This document shows positions 1-6,947 of a stretch of DNA of 37,848 nt, piece by piece. This DNA comes from Cellulomonas triticagri (GTDB lineage: Bacteria > Actinomycetota > Actinomycetes > Actinomycetales > Cellulomonadaceae): the NCBI RefSeq assembly GCF_003696205.1, contig NZ_RFFI01000027.1, positions 1-37,848 of the forward strand. The letters are read 5' to 3'. The notes beneath the pieces are model-generated. The model saw only the letters and a list, made by a program, of their open reading frames with translations. It was not told the origin of the DNA and ran no database searches. The stretch's first letter is position 1, and the number at the start of each line of letters is the position of its first letter. Both the position numbers and the translations under genes were made by a program.

Positions 1-1096
1 CCGTGCCCGGGAGCGCCGCGACGGCCCCGACGGGGTCGTGCGCGGCGTCCGCTCCGGGCGGCGGGACCGGGCGGCCGTCGAGGCAGCGGCGCAGCAGCCG
101 CTCCACCAGGGCGGCCCGGCGGACCACGTCCGCGGCGTCGAGCGTCCCGGGCAGGACCCGCACCTCCACGGTGTCCCGCAGGGGCCGGTCCACGACGAGC
201 TGCGTGAGATTCACGTCGGCGTACTTGGTGATGCCCGTCCCGCGCGCGGCGCGGCGCAGCTCGTCCCACGTCGGGGTCGCGCCGCGGTCCACCAGGTCCA
301 CGAGGTCCGCGGGCAGCGCGCCCAGGCGGCGGCACGCGGGGTTCGTGCCCAGGGCCGCGCGCAGCGGCTCGCGCCAGTGCCCGAACAGCCGGACGAGGTT
401 CGCGAACGCCGCCGGGGTGCGGAACGGGGCGCCGTCGACGTGCAGGTGCACCGCCGCCTCGACCGGCACCGTGAACCCGAGGTCCCGCGCCGGGGTCAGC
501 AGCGCGTCCAGCACGGCGCCGTGGTCGCGGACCAGCGGCGGCGTCACGACCTCGCACGGGCGCTCGCGCCCGCCCGGCAGCGGCATCGCCACCGCGACCG
601 TCGCGCCCGCGGCGTCGTTCACCCGGGCCGCGCCGCCCAGGACCTCCACGGCCGTGCCGACCAGCGCCGCGACCGGCTCCAGCACGTCCGGCAGGGCGGC
701 GTCCGGGTCGACCTGCCGCTCCACGATCCGCAGCAGCCGGGCGTCGTCGCACAGCACCCGGTACCAGCCGCGGTGCCCCGGCGGGGTGCGGGTGCCCGCG
801 AGGTCCGCCTCGATCGTGATGTCGTCCACCAGCCGCGCCACCGGCGCGCCCGCGGCGTCCACGACGTCGAACGCGGGCGACAGGTGCCGGAACACCCCGA
901 CGCCCGGCACCGCGGACGGCTCGCTGTCCGTGTGGAACGCCCGCCGCACCGACCCGCCGCAGCGGTCCGCGAGCGCGTCCGCGAGGTCCCGCCGGTCGGA
1001 GCCGGCGGGCGCGAGCAGCTCGATCTCGAACCCGGTGCGCAGGGTGAGGGTGTCGATGGTCGTCTCCCGGGAGTCCGTCCGCGGTGCCAGGTGCAT
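1..1096 (-). CDS. Amidoligase_2-family protein, C-terminus beyond the left edge
   Basis: The frame opens at ATG 1096 and stays open to base 1, giving about 365 residues without a stop, so the end lies outside the window. Near the N-terminus it reads RTGFEIELLAP, matching the G-x-E-I-E opening of the putative amidoligase family (PF12224). Further on are VHLHVDG, TKYADVNL and TVEVRVLPGTLDA, which resemble the conserved histidine, asparagine and E-x-R positions of that glutamine-synthetase/GCS-like fold. The family is predicted to form amide bonds with ATP, usually on peptides or amino-acid conjugates. Its ATG overlaps the TGA of the upstream secreted-protein gene (ATGA), so translation is probably coupled. 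The substrate is unknown. The family call rests on motifs recognised by eye. Confidence 0.72.
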   Translation of the reverse strand, partial: MHLAPRTDSRETTIDTLTLRTGFEIELLAPAGSDRRDLADALADRCGGSVRRAFHTDSEPSAVPGVGVFRHLSPAFDVVDAAGAPVARLVDDITIEADLAGTRTPPGHRGWYRVLCDDARLLRIVERQVDPDAALPDVLEPVAALVGTAVEVLGGAARVNDAAGATVAVAMPLPGGRERPCEVVTPPLVRDHGAVLDALLTPARDLGFTVPVEAAVHLHVDGAPFRTPAAFANLVRLFGHWREPLRAALGTNPACRRLGALPADLVDLVDRGATPTWDELRRAARGTGITKYADVNLTQLVVDRPLRDTVEVRVLPGTLDAADVVRRAALVERLLRRCLDGRPVPPPGADAAHDPVGAVAALPGT

Positions 1097-1695
1097 CAGC
1101 CGAGGTCCGCGCCCGACGGTGCCACGGGGAGGGTCTGCCCGTCGAGCAGGGCCTGCCCGGCGCGCGTCTTCGTCTCCAGGGTGTCGGTCTGCCAGAGCGC
1201 GGCGAGTTCCTCCACCTCGGGCCACTGGTAGCCCGCGGCGAAGAACGCGTCGATCGCGGCGGTCTCGTCCGCGCCCAGCGGCGCGGTGGCGTGCGTGCCG
1301 GGCTCGAACGGCAGCGCCGCGCCGTCCAGGACGAGCTGGCCCGCGCGGGCCTTGACCTCGGTGGTGTCGAGCGACCACAGGTCCTCGAGCGCGGTCACGT
1401 CCTCCGGGACGAAGCCCGCGCCCCAGAACGCCTCGTACTGCTCCTGCGTGTACCCCTCGGGCAGGGCGCTCCAGTCGGTCGCGACCGCGGCGTCCTCCGC
1501 CGCGGCAGCGGCGTCGACACGGTCGCGGGCGACGTCCTCGACAGCCCGCGTCGGGGACGCGAGGGTCGCGCCGCCGCCCGCGGCGAAGGCCAGGCCGGTG
1601 CCGACGGCGCACAGGCCGGTGGCGGCGACGCCGATGCTCAGGAGCCGGACGCGGGTCGTGCGGGTGGTGCTGGTGCTGCTGGTCGTGCGGGTCAC
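1096..1695 (-). CDS. Secreted or membrane-anchored protein with a duplicated ~45-residue domain
   Basis: The 199-residue protein begins with GTG 1695 behind a good AGGGAGG ribosome site. A Thr/Arg-rich N-terminus is followed by a hydrophobic segment at about residues 17-40, a signal peptide or anchor. The rest is two copies of one module: the first around YEAFWGAGFVPEDV and KARAGQLVLDGAALP, the second around IDAFFAAGYQWPEV and KTRAGQALLDGQTLP. Each has an aromatic pair, an acidic helix, LW-x2-D, then K-x-RAGQ-x2-LDG-x2-LP. I do not recognise a characterised family, though similar modules occur in hypothetical actinobacterial proteins. It overlaps the amidoligase start and lies 84 bp after the LuxR-type HTH gene, suggesting one operon. 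The function is unknown. Confidence 0.7.
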   Translation of the reverse strand: MTRTTSSTSTTRTTRVRLLSIGVAATGLCAVGTGLAFAAGGGATLASPTRAVEDVARDRVDAAAAAEDAAVATDWSALPEGYTQEQYEAFWGAGFVPEDVTALEDLWSLDTTEVKARAGQLVLDGAALPFEPGTHATAPLGADETAAIDAFFAAGYQWPEVEELAALWQTDTLETKTRAGQALLDGQTLPVAPSGADLG

Positions 1696-1779
1696 GGTGG
1701 ACCTCCCTGGTCGTGCGGTGGTGCGTGCACTCCCAGGACGCGTCCCGGCCCCGATCTGTGGAGCCGGGACGCGAACTCG

Positions 1780-2016
1780 TCAGCGGATGCCGGCGGCGCG
1801 GGCCCAGGCGACCGCCTCGGCGCGCGTCGTGGCACCGATCTTCCGGTACACCGAGCGCAGCTGGGTCTTCACCGTGTTGCGGGACACCCACAGGCGCCGC
1901 GCGACGTCGTCGAGGGTGACGTCCTCGCCGAGCTCCGCGAGCACGACACGCTCCCGGGGGGTGAGGGGCTCGCCCAGCATGTCGGGGGTGCGGGCGGGGA
2001 TGTCGATGGTGCTCAT
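1780..2016 (-). CDS. Small LuxR-type HTH protein
   Basis: This 78-residue protein is almost entirely a LuxR/GerE helix-turn-helix domain (PF00196). LTPRERVVLAELGED opens the domain and is followed by LDDVARRLWVSRNTVK and LRSVYRKIGATTRAEAVAWA, the recognition and dimerisation helices. There is no receiver or sensor domain, so it is a stand-alone DNA-binding protein of the truncated type. ATG 2016 follows AGGAGGACACC, an excellent ribosome site. It is the first gene of a leftward series with the duplicated-domain secreted protein and the amidoligase, which it probably controls (inference from position). It is divergent from the OsmC-like gene. Confidence 0.85.
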   Translation of the reverse strand: MSTIDIPARTPDMLGEPLTPRERVVLAELGEDVTLDDVARRLWVSRNTVKTQLRSVYRKIGATTRAEAVAWARAAGIR

Positions 2017-2172
2017 GGTGTCCTCCTAGCGGCGCTCAGGTCCGTCGGCGGGACGTCCCGGAGCCTCTCCCCAGGTCGGTGCCCCGCCGTGCCAGGAGTT
2101 CGGAGCCCTCGCCCGGACGGCTGGGTCCTGTCACCCGGACGGAGCAGCGCGTCGCCGCGACCGGCGCCGGAG

Positions 2173-2178
2173 TACGGT
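2173..2178 (+). promoter_or_regulatory. Possible -10 element for the OsmC-like gene
   Basis: TACGGT fits the actinobacterial TANNNT -10 consensus and lies 41 bp before the chosen ATG at 2220, in the 203-bp gap between divergent genes. No convincing -35 element is visible. Confidence 0.3.
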
Positions 2179-2219
2179 GCGCGCAGGTGCACCGCCACGA
2201 CGACCGGAGGCCGCCCGCC

Positions 2220-2615
2220 ATGTCCGACGACCACGCCGTGACCGTGGGAGCGGGGTCCCTGCGGCCCGACGCACCCGACGCCCTGGCCCTGCCGCACCGG
2301 TGGACCACCGCGGGCATGCGCGCGACGCCCGCGCCCACCGGTGCGCACCTGCTGCACCTCGCGGTCGCCGCGTGCGTGCTCAACGACCTCTACCGCGAGG
2401 CCGGGGCGCTGGGCGTCACCCTGGACGGCGCCGCCGTCGAGGCCCGCGGCGGGTTCGACCCCGGGACGTGGGCGTCCACCGGCGTCACCTACACCGTCCG
2501 GTGCGACACCACCGCACCCGACGACGTCGTCACGCGGCTGCTCGCCGCGGTGGACGCGGTGGCGGAGATCCCGCGCGCCCTGCGGCAGGGCGTGCCCGTC
2601 ACCCGTGGCGCCTGA
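2220..2615 (+). CDS. Short OsmC-like protein
   Basis: OsmC/Ohr-type proteins (PF02566) reduce organic peroxides with two cysteines. This one is 131 residues, slightly short. The conserved helix around the first cysteine reads LLHLAVAACVLND, followed by LDGAAVEARGGFD and a GVTYTVRCDT strand. The region that normally carries the second cysteine, near the C-terminus (C-P-V-S type), reads GVPVTRG, so that cysteine is missing. Thiol-peroxidase activity of the classical kind is therefore doubtful. I chose ATG 2220 because GGAGG lies 9 bp upstream; the longer open frame from 2079 has no ribosome site and a non-protein-like start. It is divergent from the LuxR-type gene. Confidence 0.7.
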   Translation: MSDDHAVTVGAGSLRPDAPDALALPHRWTTAGMRATPAPTGAHLLHLAVAACVLNDLYREAGALGVTLDGAAVEARGGFDPGTWASTGVTYTVRCDTTAPDDVVTRLLAAVDAVAEIPRALRQGVPVTRGA

Positions 2616-2690
2616 TAGACGGGGCCGTCGACGGGACGGAGCCCGCCTCCGCCCCGTGGGCGCAGGTGGACTCCGTCCCCGCCAGGGGCG

Positions 2691-3734
2691 CTACGCGCCG
2701 AGCGTCGCGGTGTCGATGACGAACCTGTAGCGGACGTCCGAGCGCAGCACGCGCTCGTAGGCGTCGTTGATCTGCGACGCCGCGATGACCTCGACCTCGG
2801 GGGCGATGCCGCGCTCGGCGCAGAAGTCGAGCATCTCCTGCGTCTCGCCGATCGAGCCGATGCTGGAGCCCGCGAACGAGCGGCGGTTGTTGAACAGCGA
2901 GAACACCTGCACCGGCAGCGGCTCCGGCGGGGCGCCGACGCTGACGAACGTGCCGTGCAGGCGCAGCAGCCCGAAGTAGGAGCGCAGGTCGATCGGGGCG
3001 CTGACGGTGTTGATGATGAGGTCGAACGAGTTCGCGAGCGTCTCGAACGTCGCCGGGTCGCTGGTCGCGTAGTACGCGCCCGCGCCGAACCGGCGGCCGT
3101 CGGCCTCCTTGGACAGCGACTGCGAGAGGACGGTCACGTCGGCACCCATCGCGGCGGCGATCTTCACCGCCATGTGCCCCAGGCCACCCATGCCGACCAC
3201 GGCGACCTTCTTGCCCGGGCCGGCCTGCCAGTGCGCGAGCGGCGAGTAGGTGGTGATGCCCGCGCACAGCAGCGGCGCGGCGGCCTCGTACGGGATGGCC
3301 TCCGGGACGCGCAGCACGAAGTCCTGGTCGACCACGACGTGCGTCGCGTAGCCGCCCTGGGTGATCGTGCCGTCGCGGTCCACGGACGCGTACGTGCCGG
3401 TGTTGCCCTTCAGGCAGTAGTTCTCCATGCCCGCGCGGCAGTTCTCGCACTCGCGGCACGAGTTCACCATGCAGCCGACGCCCACCCGGTCGCCGACCGC
3501 GTGCTTCGTGACCTCGGCACCGACCTCGACGACCTCGCCGACGATCTCGTGCCCGACGACCTGCGGGTAGGTGATGGGACCCCACTCACCGCGCACGGTG
3601 TGGATGTCGGAGTGGCAGATGCCGGCGTAGCGGATGGCGATGAGGACGTCCGCGGGGCCGACGGGGCGGCGCTCGACGGTCGTCGGGACGAGCGGCTCCG
3701 TGGCGGACGGGGCGGCGTAGGCGTGCACGATCAA
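2691..3734 (-). CDS. Zinc-dependent NAD(P) alcohol dehydrogenase, YahK/AdhC-like
   Basis: This is a 347-residue medium-chain dehydrogenase/reductase of the cinnamyl-alcohol/YahK-like branch, which interconverts aldehydes and alcohols in the cytosol. The catalytic zinc ligands are in AGICHSDIH (Cys40, His41 region) and VVGHEIVGE. Four structural-zinc cysteines sit in [16 protein letters not shown]. The Rossmann motif is [13 protein letters not shown]. The start is TTG 3734, preceded by GGAGG with a 7-nt gap; upstream in-frame sequence is Arg/Pro-rich and unlike the family. The TTG overlaps the stop of a 25-codon leader ORF (3731-3808). It is the third gene of a leftward SDR, MmyB-like regulator, dehydrogenase series, with a 115-bp gap after the regulator. 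Confidence 0.92.
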   Translation of the reverse strand: MIVHAYAAPSATEPLVPTTVERRPVGPADVLIAIRYAGICHSDIHTVRGEWGPITYPQVVGHEIVGEVVEVGAEVTKHAVGDRVGVGCMVNSCRECENCRAGMENYCLKGNTGTYASVDRDGTITQGGYATHVVVDQDFVLRVPEAIPYEAAAPLLCAGITTYSPLAHWQAGPGKKVAVVGMGGLGHMAVKIAAAMGADVTVLSQSLSKEADGRRFGAGAYYATSDPATFETLANSFDLIINTVSAPIDLRSYFGLLRLHGTFVSVGAPPEPLPVQVFSLFNNRRSFAGSSIGSIGETQEMLDFCAERGIAPEVEVIAASQINDAYERVLRSDVRYRFVIDTATLGA

Positions 3735-3808
3735 GGCGGTGCCTCCGGGAGGGGATGACGGTGGTGCGGGCGGCGCGCGACGCCGTCGTCGCGGGGGCCG
3801 TGGACCAT
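3731..3808 (-). CDS. Candidate 25-residue leader peptide overlapping the dehydrogenase start
   Basis: ATG 3808 follows GGGAGG at a 7-nt gap, one of the better ribosome sites in the window. The frame ends at a TGA sharing two bases with the dehydrogenase TTG start (sequence TTGA). The peptide is basic and His/Pro-rich, with [11 protein letters not shown] at its end. Translation of this ORF could couple to, or attenuate, the poor TTG start downstream. No homology is recognised. It may be a chance ORF, but a strong Shine-Dalgarno and an exact stop/start overlap together are uncommon. Confidence 0.4.
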   Translation of the reverse strand: MVHGPRDDGVARRPHHRHPLPEAPP

Positions 3809-3849
3809 GATGCAACCTCCCGGGCGGTGCCGCGCGGGTGCCACCACGG

Positions 3850-4695
3850 TCAGGTCCCCGCGGCGACCCGCTGCGTGCCGAGCACCGCGAGCAGCCGGAG
3901 CTTGTCGTGGCTCTCCGTGCCGGGCGTCGCCGTGAGCACCATCAGCTGCTGCGCCTGCTCCGGGTCGCGCAGGATCTGGCACTGCACCTCGATCACCCCG
4001 ACCTCGGGGTGCACCAGCCGCTTCTCCATCGACGACGTCGACGCGATCTCGTGCTGCTCCCACAGCCCCGCGAACTCCGGGCTCGCGGCCAGCAGCGCGT
4101 CGACCACGGCGGCGGCCCGCGAGCCCCGGCCGCGCAACCCGTAGACGGCCCGGGCGTCCGCGACGAAGCCCCGGCCGATCCGCTCCTGGTCCTCCACCGG
4201 GTAGACGTCGCGCGACGTCGGGTCCGTGAACCACCGATACAGGACGCTGCGCATCAGCCCGGTGAACCGGGTCTCGTCGCCGAACAGCGCCCGCGCCGCC
4301 GGGGTCTGCACCAGGGTCTCCCCCGTCTCCGACATCACCTGCGCCGGGGTGTCGGCGAGGCGGTCGAGCACGCGCATCATCGCCGGGGACACGTGGTCGC
4401 CACGCAGCGCGCGGGTGGGGGCGGCGTGCCCGGCGAGGTGGAACAGGTGGTCCCGCTCCGGGAGGCTGAGCCGCAGACCGCGCGCCATCGCCGTGAGCAC
4501 CTGCCCCGACGGCTGCGGGCCGCGGCTCTGCTCCAGCCGGCTGTAGTAGTCGACCGACATGTCGCACAGCGCGGCGACCTCCTCCCGGCGCAGCCCGGTC
4601 GCACGGCGGCGCGACCCGCGCGGCAGCCCGACGTCCTCGGGTTGCAGCGCCTCGCGGCGGCGGCGCAGGAAGTCGGCGAGCTGGGGTCGGTCCAT
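3850..4695 (-). CDS. MmyB-like XRE-family transcriptional regulator
   Basis: This is a 281-residue regulator starting at ATG 4695 ([17 protein letters not shown]). An HTH_31-type domain spans about residues 8-70, with [20 protein letters not shown] as the helix-turn-helix and the family-typical YYSRLEQ-x-RGPQPS continuation. Residues ~105-270 match the MmyB-like ligand-binding (PAS-like) domain, with [25 protein letters not shown] and [12 protein letters not shown]. Such regulators are commonly adjacent to, and thought to control, an SDR gene, as here. A perfect CAGGGA-N7-TCCCTG palindrome lies 34 bp before its start, and a near-identical one precedes the SDR gene, suggesting autoregulation plus control of the SDR. 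Confidence 0.93.
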   Translation of the reverse strand: MDRPQLADFLRRRREALQPEDVGLPRGSRRRATGLRREEVAALCDMSVDYYSRLEQSRGPQPSGQVLTAMARGLRLSLPERDHLFHLAGHAAPTRALRGDHVSPAMMRVLDRLADTPAQVMSETGETLVQTPAARALFGDETRFTGLMRSVLYRWFTDPTSRDVYPVEDQERIGRGFVADARAVYGLRGRGSRAAAVVDALLAASPEFAGLWEQHEIASTSSMEKRLVHPEVGVIEVQCQILRDPEQAQQLMVLTATPGTESHDKLRLLAVLGTQRVAAGT

Positions 4696-4728
4696 GCGCC
4701 CATCGTCGCCGGACCGGACCGCGCTGTG

Positions 4729-4747
4729 CAGGGATCGCCGGTCCCTG
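4729..4747. promoter_or_regulatory. Palindromic operator candidate, copy 1
   Basis: CAGGGA and TCCCTG are perfect 6-bp inverted arms around a 7-bp spacer. The site lies between the SDR stop (4755) and the MmyB-like regulator start (4695). The same architecture recurs at 5788-5806. Confidence 0.6.
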
Positions 4748-4754
4748 GTTCGCG

Positions 4755-5693
4755 TCACACCGCGAGCGGGACGCCGATCAACCTCTGGGTGACCTCCCAC
4801 ACGCGGCGCGCGTCGTCCGGGTCCGCGAGCCGGGAGTACAGCCGCTGCTCGGCGGGCGGACCGCCGAGGTGCAGCGGCCCGCTCGGCCCGTACAGGTGAC
4901 CGCCGCGCACGTCCGGGCCGGTCACCGCGAGCACCGCCGGCAGCGCCGCGGACTCCGGGGTCCCGACCAGCAGCCCGTACCGGGACAGCGCGCGGATGAG
5001 GCGCACCTCGACGGTGTCCCGCGCCCGGCCCATCCCCGGCTGCGCGGCGAGCAGGTTCGTCGGCGAGACCCCGGGGTGGGACAGGGCGCTGCGGATGCCC
5101 CAGCCCTCCGCCTCGCTGCGCCGGTGCAGCTCCCGGGCGAGCAGGCCGGCCGCGATCTTCGACGACGAGTACGCACGCATCGGGTGGTAGCCCCGCTCCC
5201 ACGACAGGTCCTCCCAGTGCACCGCGTTCTGGTTCGCCGCCACGCTGACCTGCGTGGTCACGCGTGCCCGCCCGGCGACCAGCAGCGGCAGCAGCCGCGC
5301 CACCAGCGCCGCGTGCCCCAGGTGGTTCGTGCCGAGCTGCAGCTCGAACCCGTCCTCCGTGACCTGCCGCGTCGGCGGCGTCATCACCCCGGCGTTGTTC
5401 ACCAGCACGTCGACCGGTCGGCCGTCGGCGAGCAGCCCGTCCGCGAACGCCGCGACCGAGGTCAGCGAGGCGAGGTCCATCGGCCGCAGGTCGACCCGGG
5501 CGCGCGGGGCGGCCTCGCGGACGCGGTGCGCCGCGGCGTCGCCCTTCGCCGGGGACCGCACCGGCAGCACCAGGTCGGCCCCCGCCCTGGCGAGGCGGGT
5601 GGCGATGCGCAGGCCGATGCCGTCGCTGGCGCCGGTGACGACCGCCAGGCGGCCGGTCAGGTCGGGGACGGGCAGGTCGGTCGTCGTCGGCAC
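4755..5693 (-). CDS. SDR-family oxidoreductase
   Basis: This is a 312-residue short-chain dehydrogenase/reductase of the extended WWOX/retinol-dehydrogenase-like type often found with MmyB-like regulators. The nucleotide-binding motif is [10 protein letters not shown] (residues ~18-27), followed by [25 protein letters not shown], a serine in [14 protein letters not shown] and the catalytic Y-x3-K in AYSSSKIAA. The C-terminal part carries HPGVSPTNL and a GHLYGPSGP loop. GTG 5693 is preceded by CTGGAGGTACCC, a strong ribosome site, and removes an unlikely upstream extension. It reduces or oxidises a small carbonyl/alcohol with NAD(P); the substrate cannot be read from sequence. An operator-like palindrome lies 95 bp upstream. 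Confidence 0.92.
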   Translation of the reverse strand: MPTTTDLPVPDLTGRLAVVTGASDGIGLRIATRLARAGADLVLPVRSPAKGDAAAHRVREAAPRARVDLRPMDLASLTSVAAFADGLLADGRPVDVLVNNAGVMTPPTRQVTEDGFELQLGTNHLGHAALVARLLPLLVAGRARVTTQVSVAANQNAVHWEDLSWERGYHPMRAYSSSKIAAGLLARELHRRSEAEGWGIRSALSHPGVSPTNLLAAQPGMGRARDTVEVRLIRALSRYGLLVGTPESAALPAVLAVTGPDVRGGHLYGPSGPLHLGGPPAEQRLYSRLADPDDARRVWEVTQRLIGVPLAV

Positions 5694-5787
5694 GGGTACC
5701 TCCAGGGGTCGGCGGTCGCGCGGGGTCCGGCGGCCGGTGCCGACCATGCTGCGCGGGTCTGCCGGGCGCGTTCAGGGCCGGGCGGTC

Positions 5788-5806
5788 CACGGACCGGCGG
5801 TCCCTG
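5788..5806. promoter_or_regulatory. Palindromic operator candidate, copy 2
   Basis: CACGGA-N7-TCCCTG differs by one base from the perfect site at 4729-4747 and shares its spacer length. It lies upstream of the SDR start at 5693 and 30 bp left of the lipoprotein promoter candidate, so it could serve either divergent gene. Confidence 0.55.
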
Positions 5807-5835
5807 GATCCGGTGCGGCCTTCCGTCCTGCCAGG

Positions 5836-5863
5836 TTGCACACGCCCCGGTGCTCGTTACGTT
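5836..5863 (+). promoter_or_regulatory. Sigma-A-type promoter for the lipoprotein gene
   Basis: TTGCAC (5836-5841), a 16-bp spacer and TACGTT (5858-5863) form a plausible -35/-10 pair. The 5' leader of about 70 nt contains a hairpin with arms GAGGGGC/GCCCCTC at 5870-5889. Confidence 0.5.
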
Positions 5864-5940
5864 CGAGGTGAGGGGCCTGCGCGCCCCTCGCGGCATCCCG
5901 CGATCGAGCCGCGATCGCGCCGACCCGCTGGAGGACACCC

Positions 5941-6585
5941 GTGATCACCACCGCGACCCGCACCACCGCCCGCCGCCGCGCCCCGCGCGCGTTCGCCCTC
6001 GCCCTGACGGCCGGAGCGCTCGTCGTCGGGACGTCGGCGTGCAGCGGCGACGCGGAGGCCGAGGACACCACCGGGACCGACGTCACCACCCCGGCGCCCG
6101 AGGACACCGCGGACGAGACCGCGACCACGCCCCCGACCGAGGAGCCGGTCGACGGCGCCGGCCTGCTCGACGGCACCCGGCAGGTCGACATCCAGACCTA
6201 CGGCAGCGCCTGGGTGACGACCACCGTGGAGGGTGGCGTCACCACGGTCACCGACCCCGCCGAGGCGGGCGGCGTCCCCACCACCTGGGTGTTCGAGCCG
6301 GTGGCCGGCGGCACCTTCCAGGTCCGCACGACCGCCACCACCGACGGCCAGCCGTCCTGCCTCAGCATCCCCGGCGACGACATCGTGACCGTCGCGACGT
6401 GCGACCCCGCCGCCGCCGACCAGCAGCTCGACGTCGGCACGCTCGACCAGCCCGACCAGGTGAACATCTCCGGCCCGGGCGGGGTGGTCGTGGCGGACCA
6501 GGAGGGCGGCCTCGCCGTCGACCCCGACCCGTCGAGCCCGGCGAGCGTGTTCACGCTCGTGGACCGCGGCGCGGCCGAGGGCTGA
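5941..6585 (+). CDS. Predicted secreted lipoprotein, unknown function
   Basis: The 214-residue protein starts at GTG 5941 behind CTGGAGGACACCC. It has a twin-Arg-rich n-region, a hydrophobic stretch (AFALALTAGALVVG) and a lipobox-like TSAC at about residue 34, so it is probably exported and lipid-anchored. A Thr/Glu/Asp-rich low-complexity linker covers residues ~38-70. The rest is a small beta-rich domain with two cysteines (QPSCLSIPGDD and VATCDPAAADQQ). The spacing of SCLSI and ATCD recalls one ricin-B/beta-trefoil repeat, but I cannot assign it firmly. A 9-bp hairpin terminator follows at 6676, so it appears monocistronic. It diverges from the SDR operon. Confidence 0.75.
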   Translation: MITTATRTTARRRAPRAFALALTAGALVVGTSACSGDAEAEDTTGTDVTTPAPEDTADETATTPPTEEPVDGAGLLDGTRQVDIQTYGSAWVTTTVEGGVTTVTDPAEAGGVPTTWVFEPVAGGTFQVRTTATTDGQPSCLSIPGDDIVTVATCDPAAADQQLDVGTLDQPDQVNISGPGGVVVADQEGGLAVDPDPSSPASVFTLVDRGAAEG

Positions 6586-6675
6586 CCCAGGTCGTCGGCG
6601 CACCCCTACTGAACATCCCGGTCCAGCCGGGGACCGCCGACTGAGTGGTCGCCGGGTGCGGCACCCTCCTGGGAG

Positions 6676-6698
6676 GACCGCGGCGACGCGCCGCGGTC
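6676..6698 (+). terminator. GC hairpin after the lipoprotein gene
   Basis: GACCGCGGC and GCCGCGGTC form a perfect 9-bp stem with a 5-nt loop, 91 bp after the lipoprotein stop. There is no T tract, as is usual in high-GC actinobacteria. Confidence 0.5.
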
Positions 6699-6806
6699 TC
6701 GGGGAGGGCTCCTGGTGGGTGCGGTCGACCGTGCTGCTCGTCGCGGGTGGCGTCGTGGTGGCCCGCCGGCCCCGCGTGCGCCCGGCACGACCGGCGCGGC
6801 ACGGTC

Positions 6807-6920
6807 ATGACACCGGTGTGGCACGTCGTCCTGGCCCTGCTGGCGGTGGTCGGCGTCGTGGGCGGCGGCGCGCGCCTCCGGGACCGTGTCCGCCGGACGG
6901 GGCGCCGACCCGGGCGGTGA
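6807..6920 (+). CDS. Possible 37-residue single-pass membrane peptide
   Basis: ATG 6807 opens a short frame with a hydrophobic segment (VWHVVLALLAVVGVVGGG) followed by an Arg-rich tail, the layout of a small membrane protein with its tail in the cytoplasm. There is no clear ribosome site. The ~360 bp between the lipoprotein and the convergent repeat-protein gene otherwise hold only the terminator hairpin and another weak short frame from GTG 6719. It could be a chance ORF. Confidence 0.25.
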   Translation: MTPVWHVVLALLAVVGVVGGGARLRDRVRRTGRRPGR

Positions 6921-6947
6921 GGACCCGGGTCGTCACCACGATCCCCC

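Noticed and set aside
3850..5841. A single 663-codon minus frame spanning SDR and MmyB-like regulator, as if fused
   Set aside because: Only the last 281 codons are the regulator; the upstream part is an Arg/Pro-rich out-of-frame reading of the SDR gene, which has its own stop and start signals.
5892..5922. CGCGATCG direct repeats in the lipoprotein leader
   Set aside because: Short GC-rich words recur often at this base composition, and there is no spacing pattern or third copy.
4869..6644. Long plus-strand frame covering the SDR and lipoprotein region
   Set aside because: Its translation has no recognisable domain and runs through two real genes in other frames.
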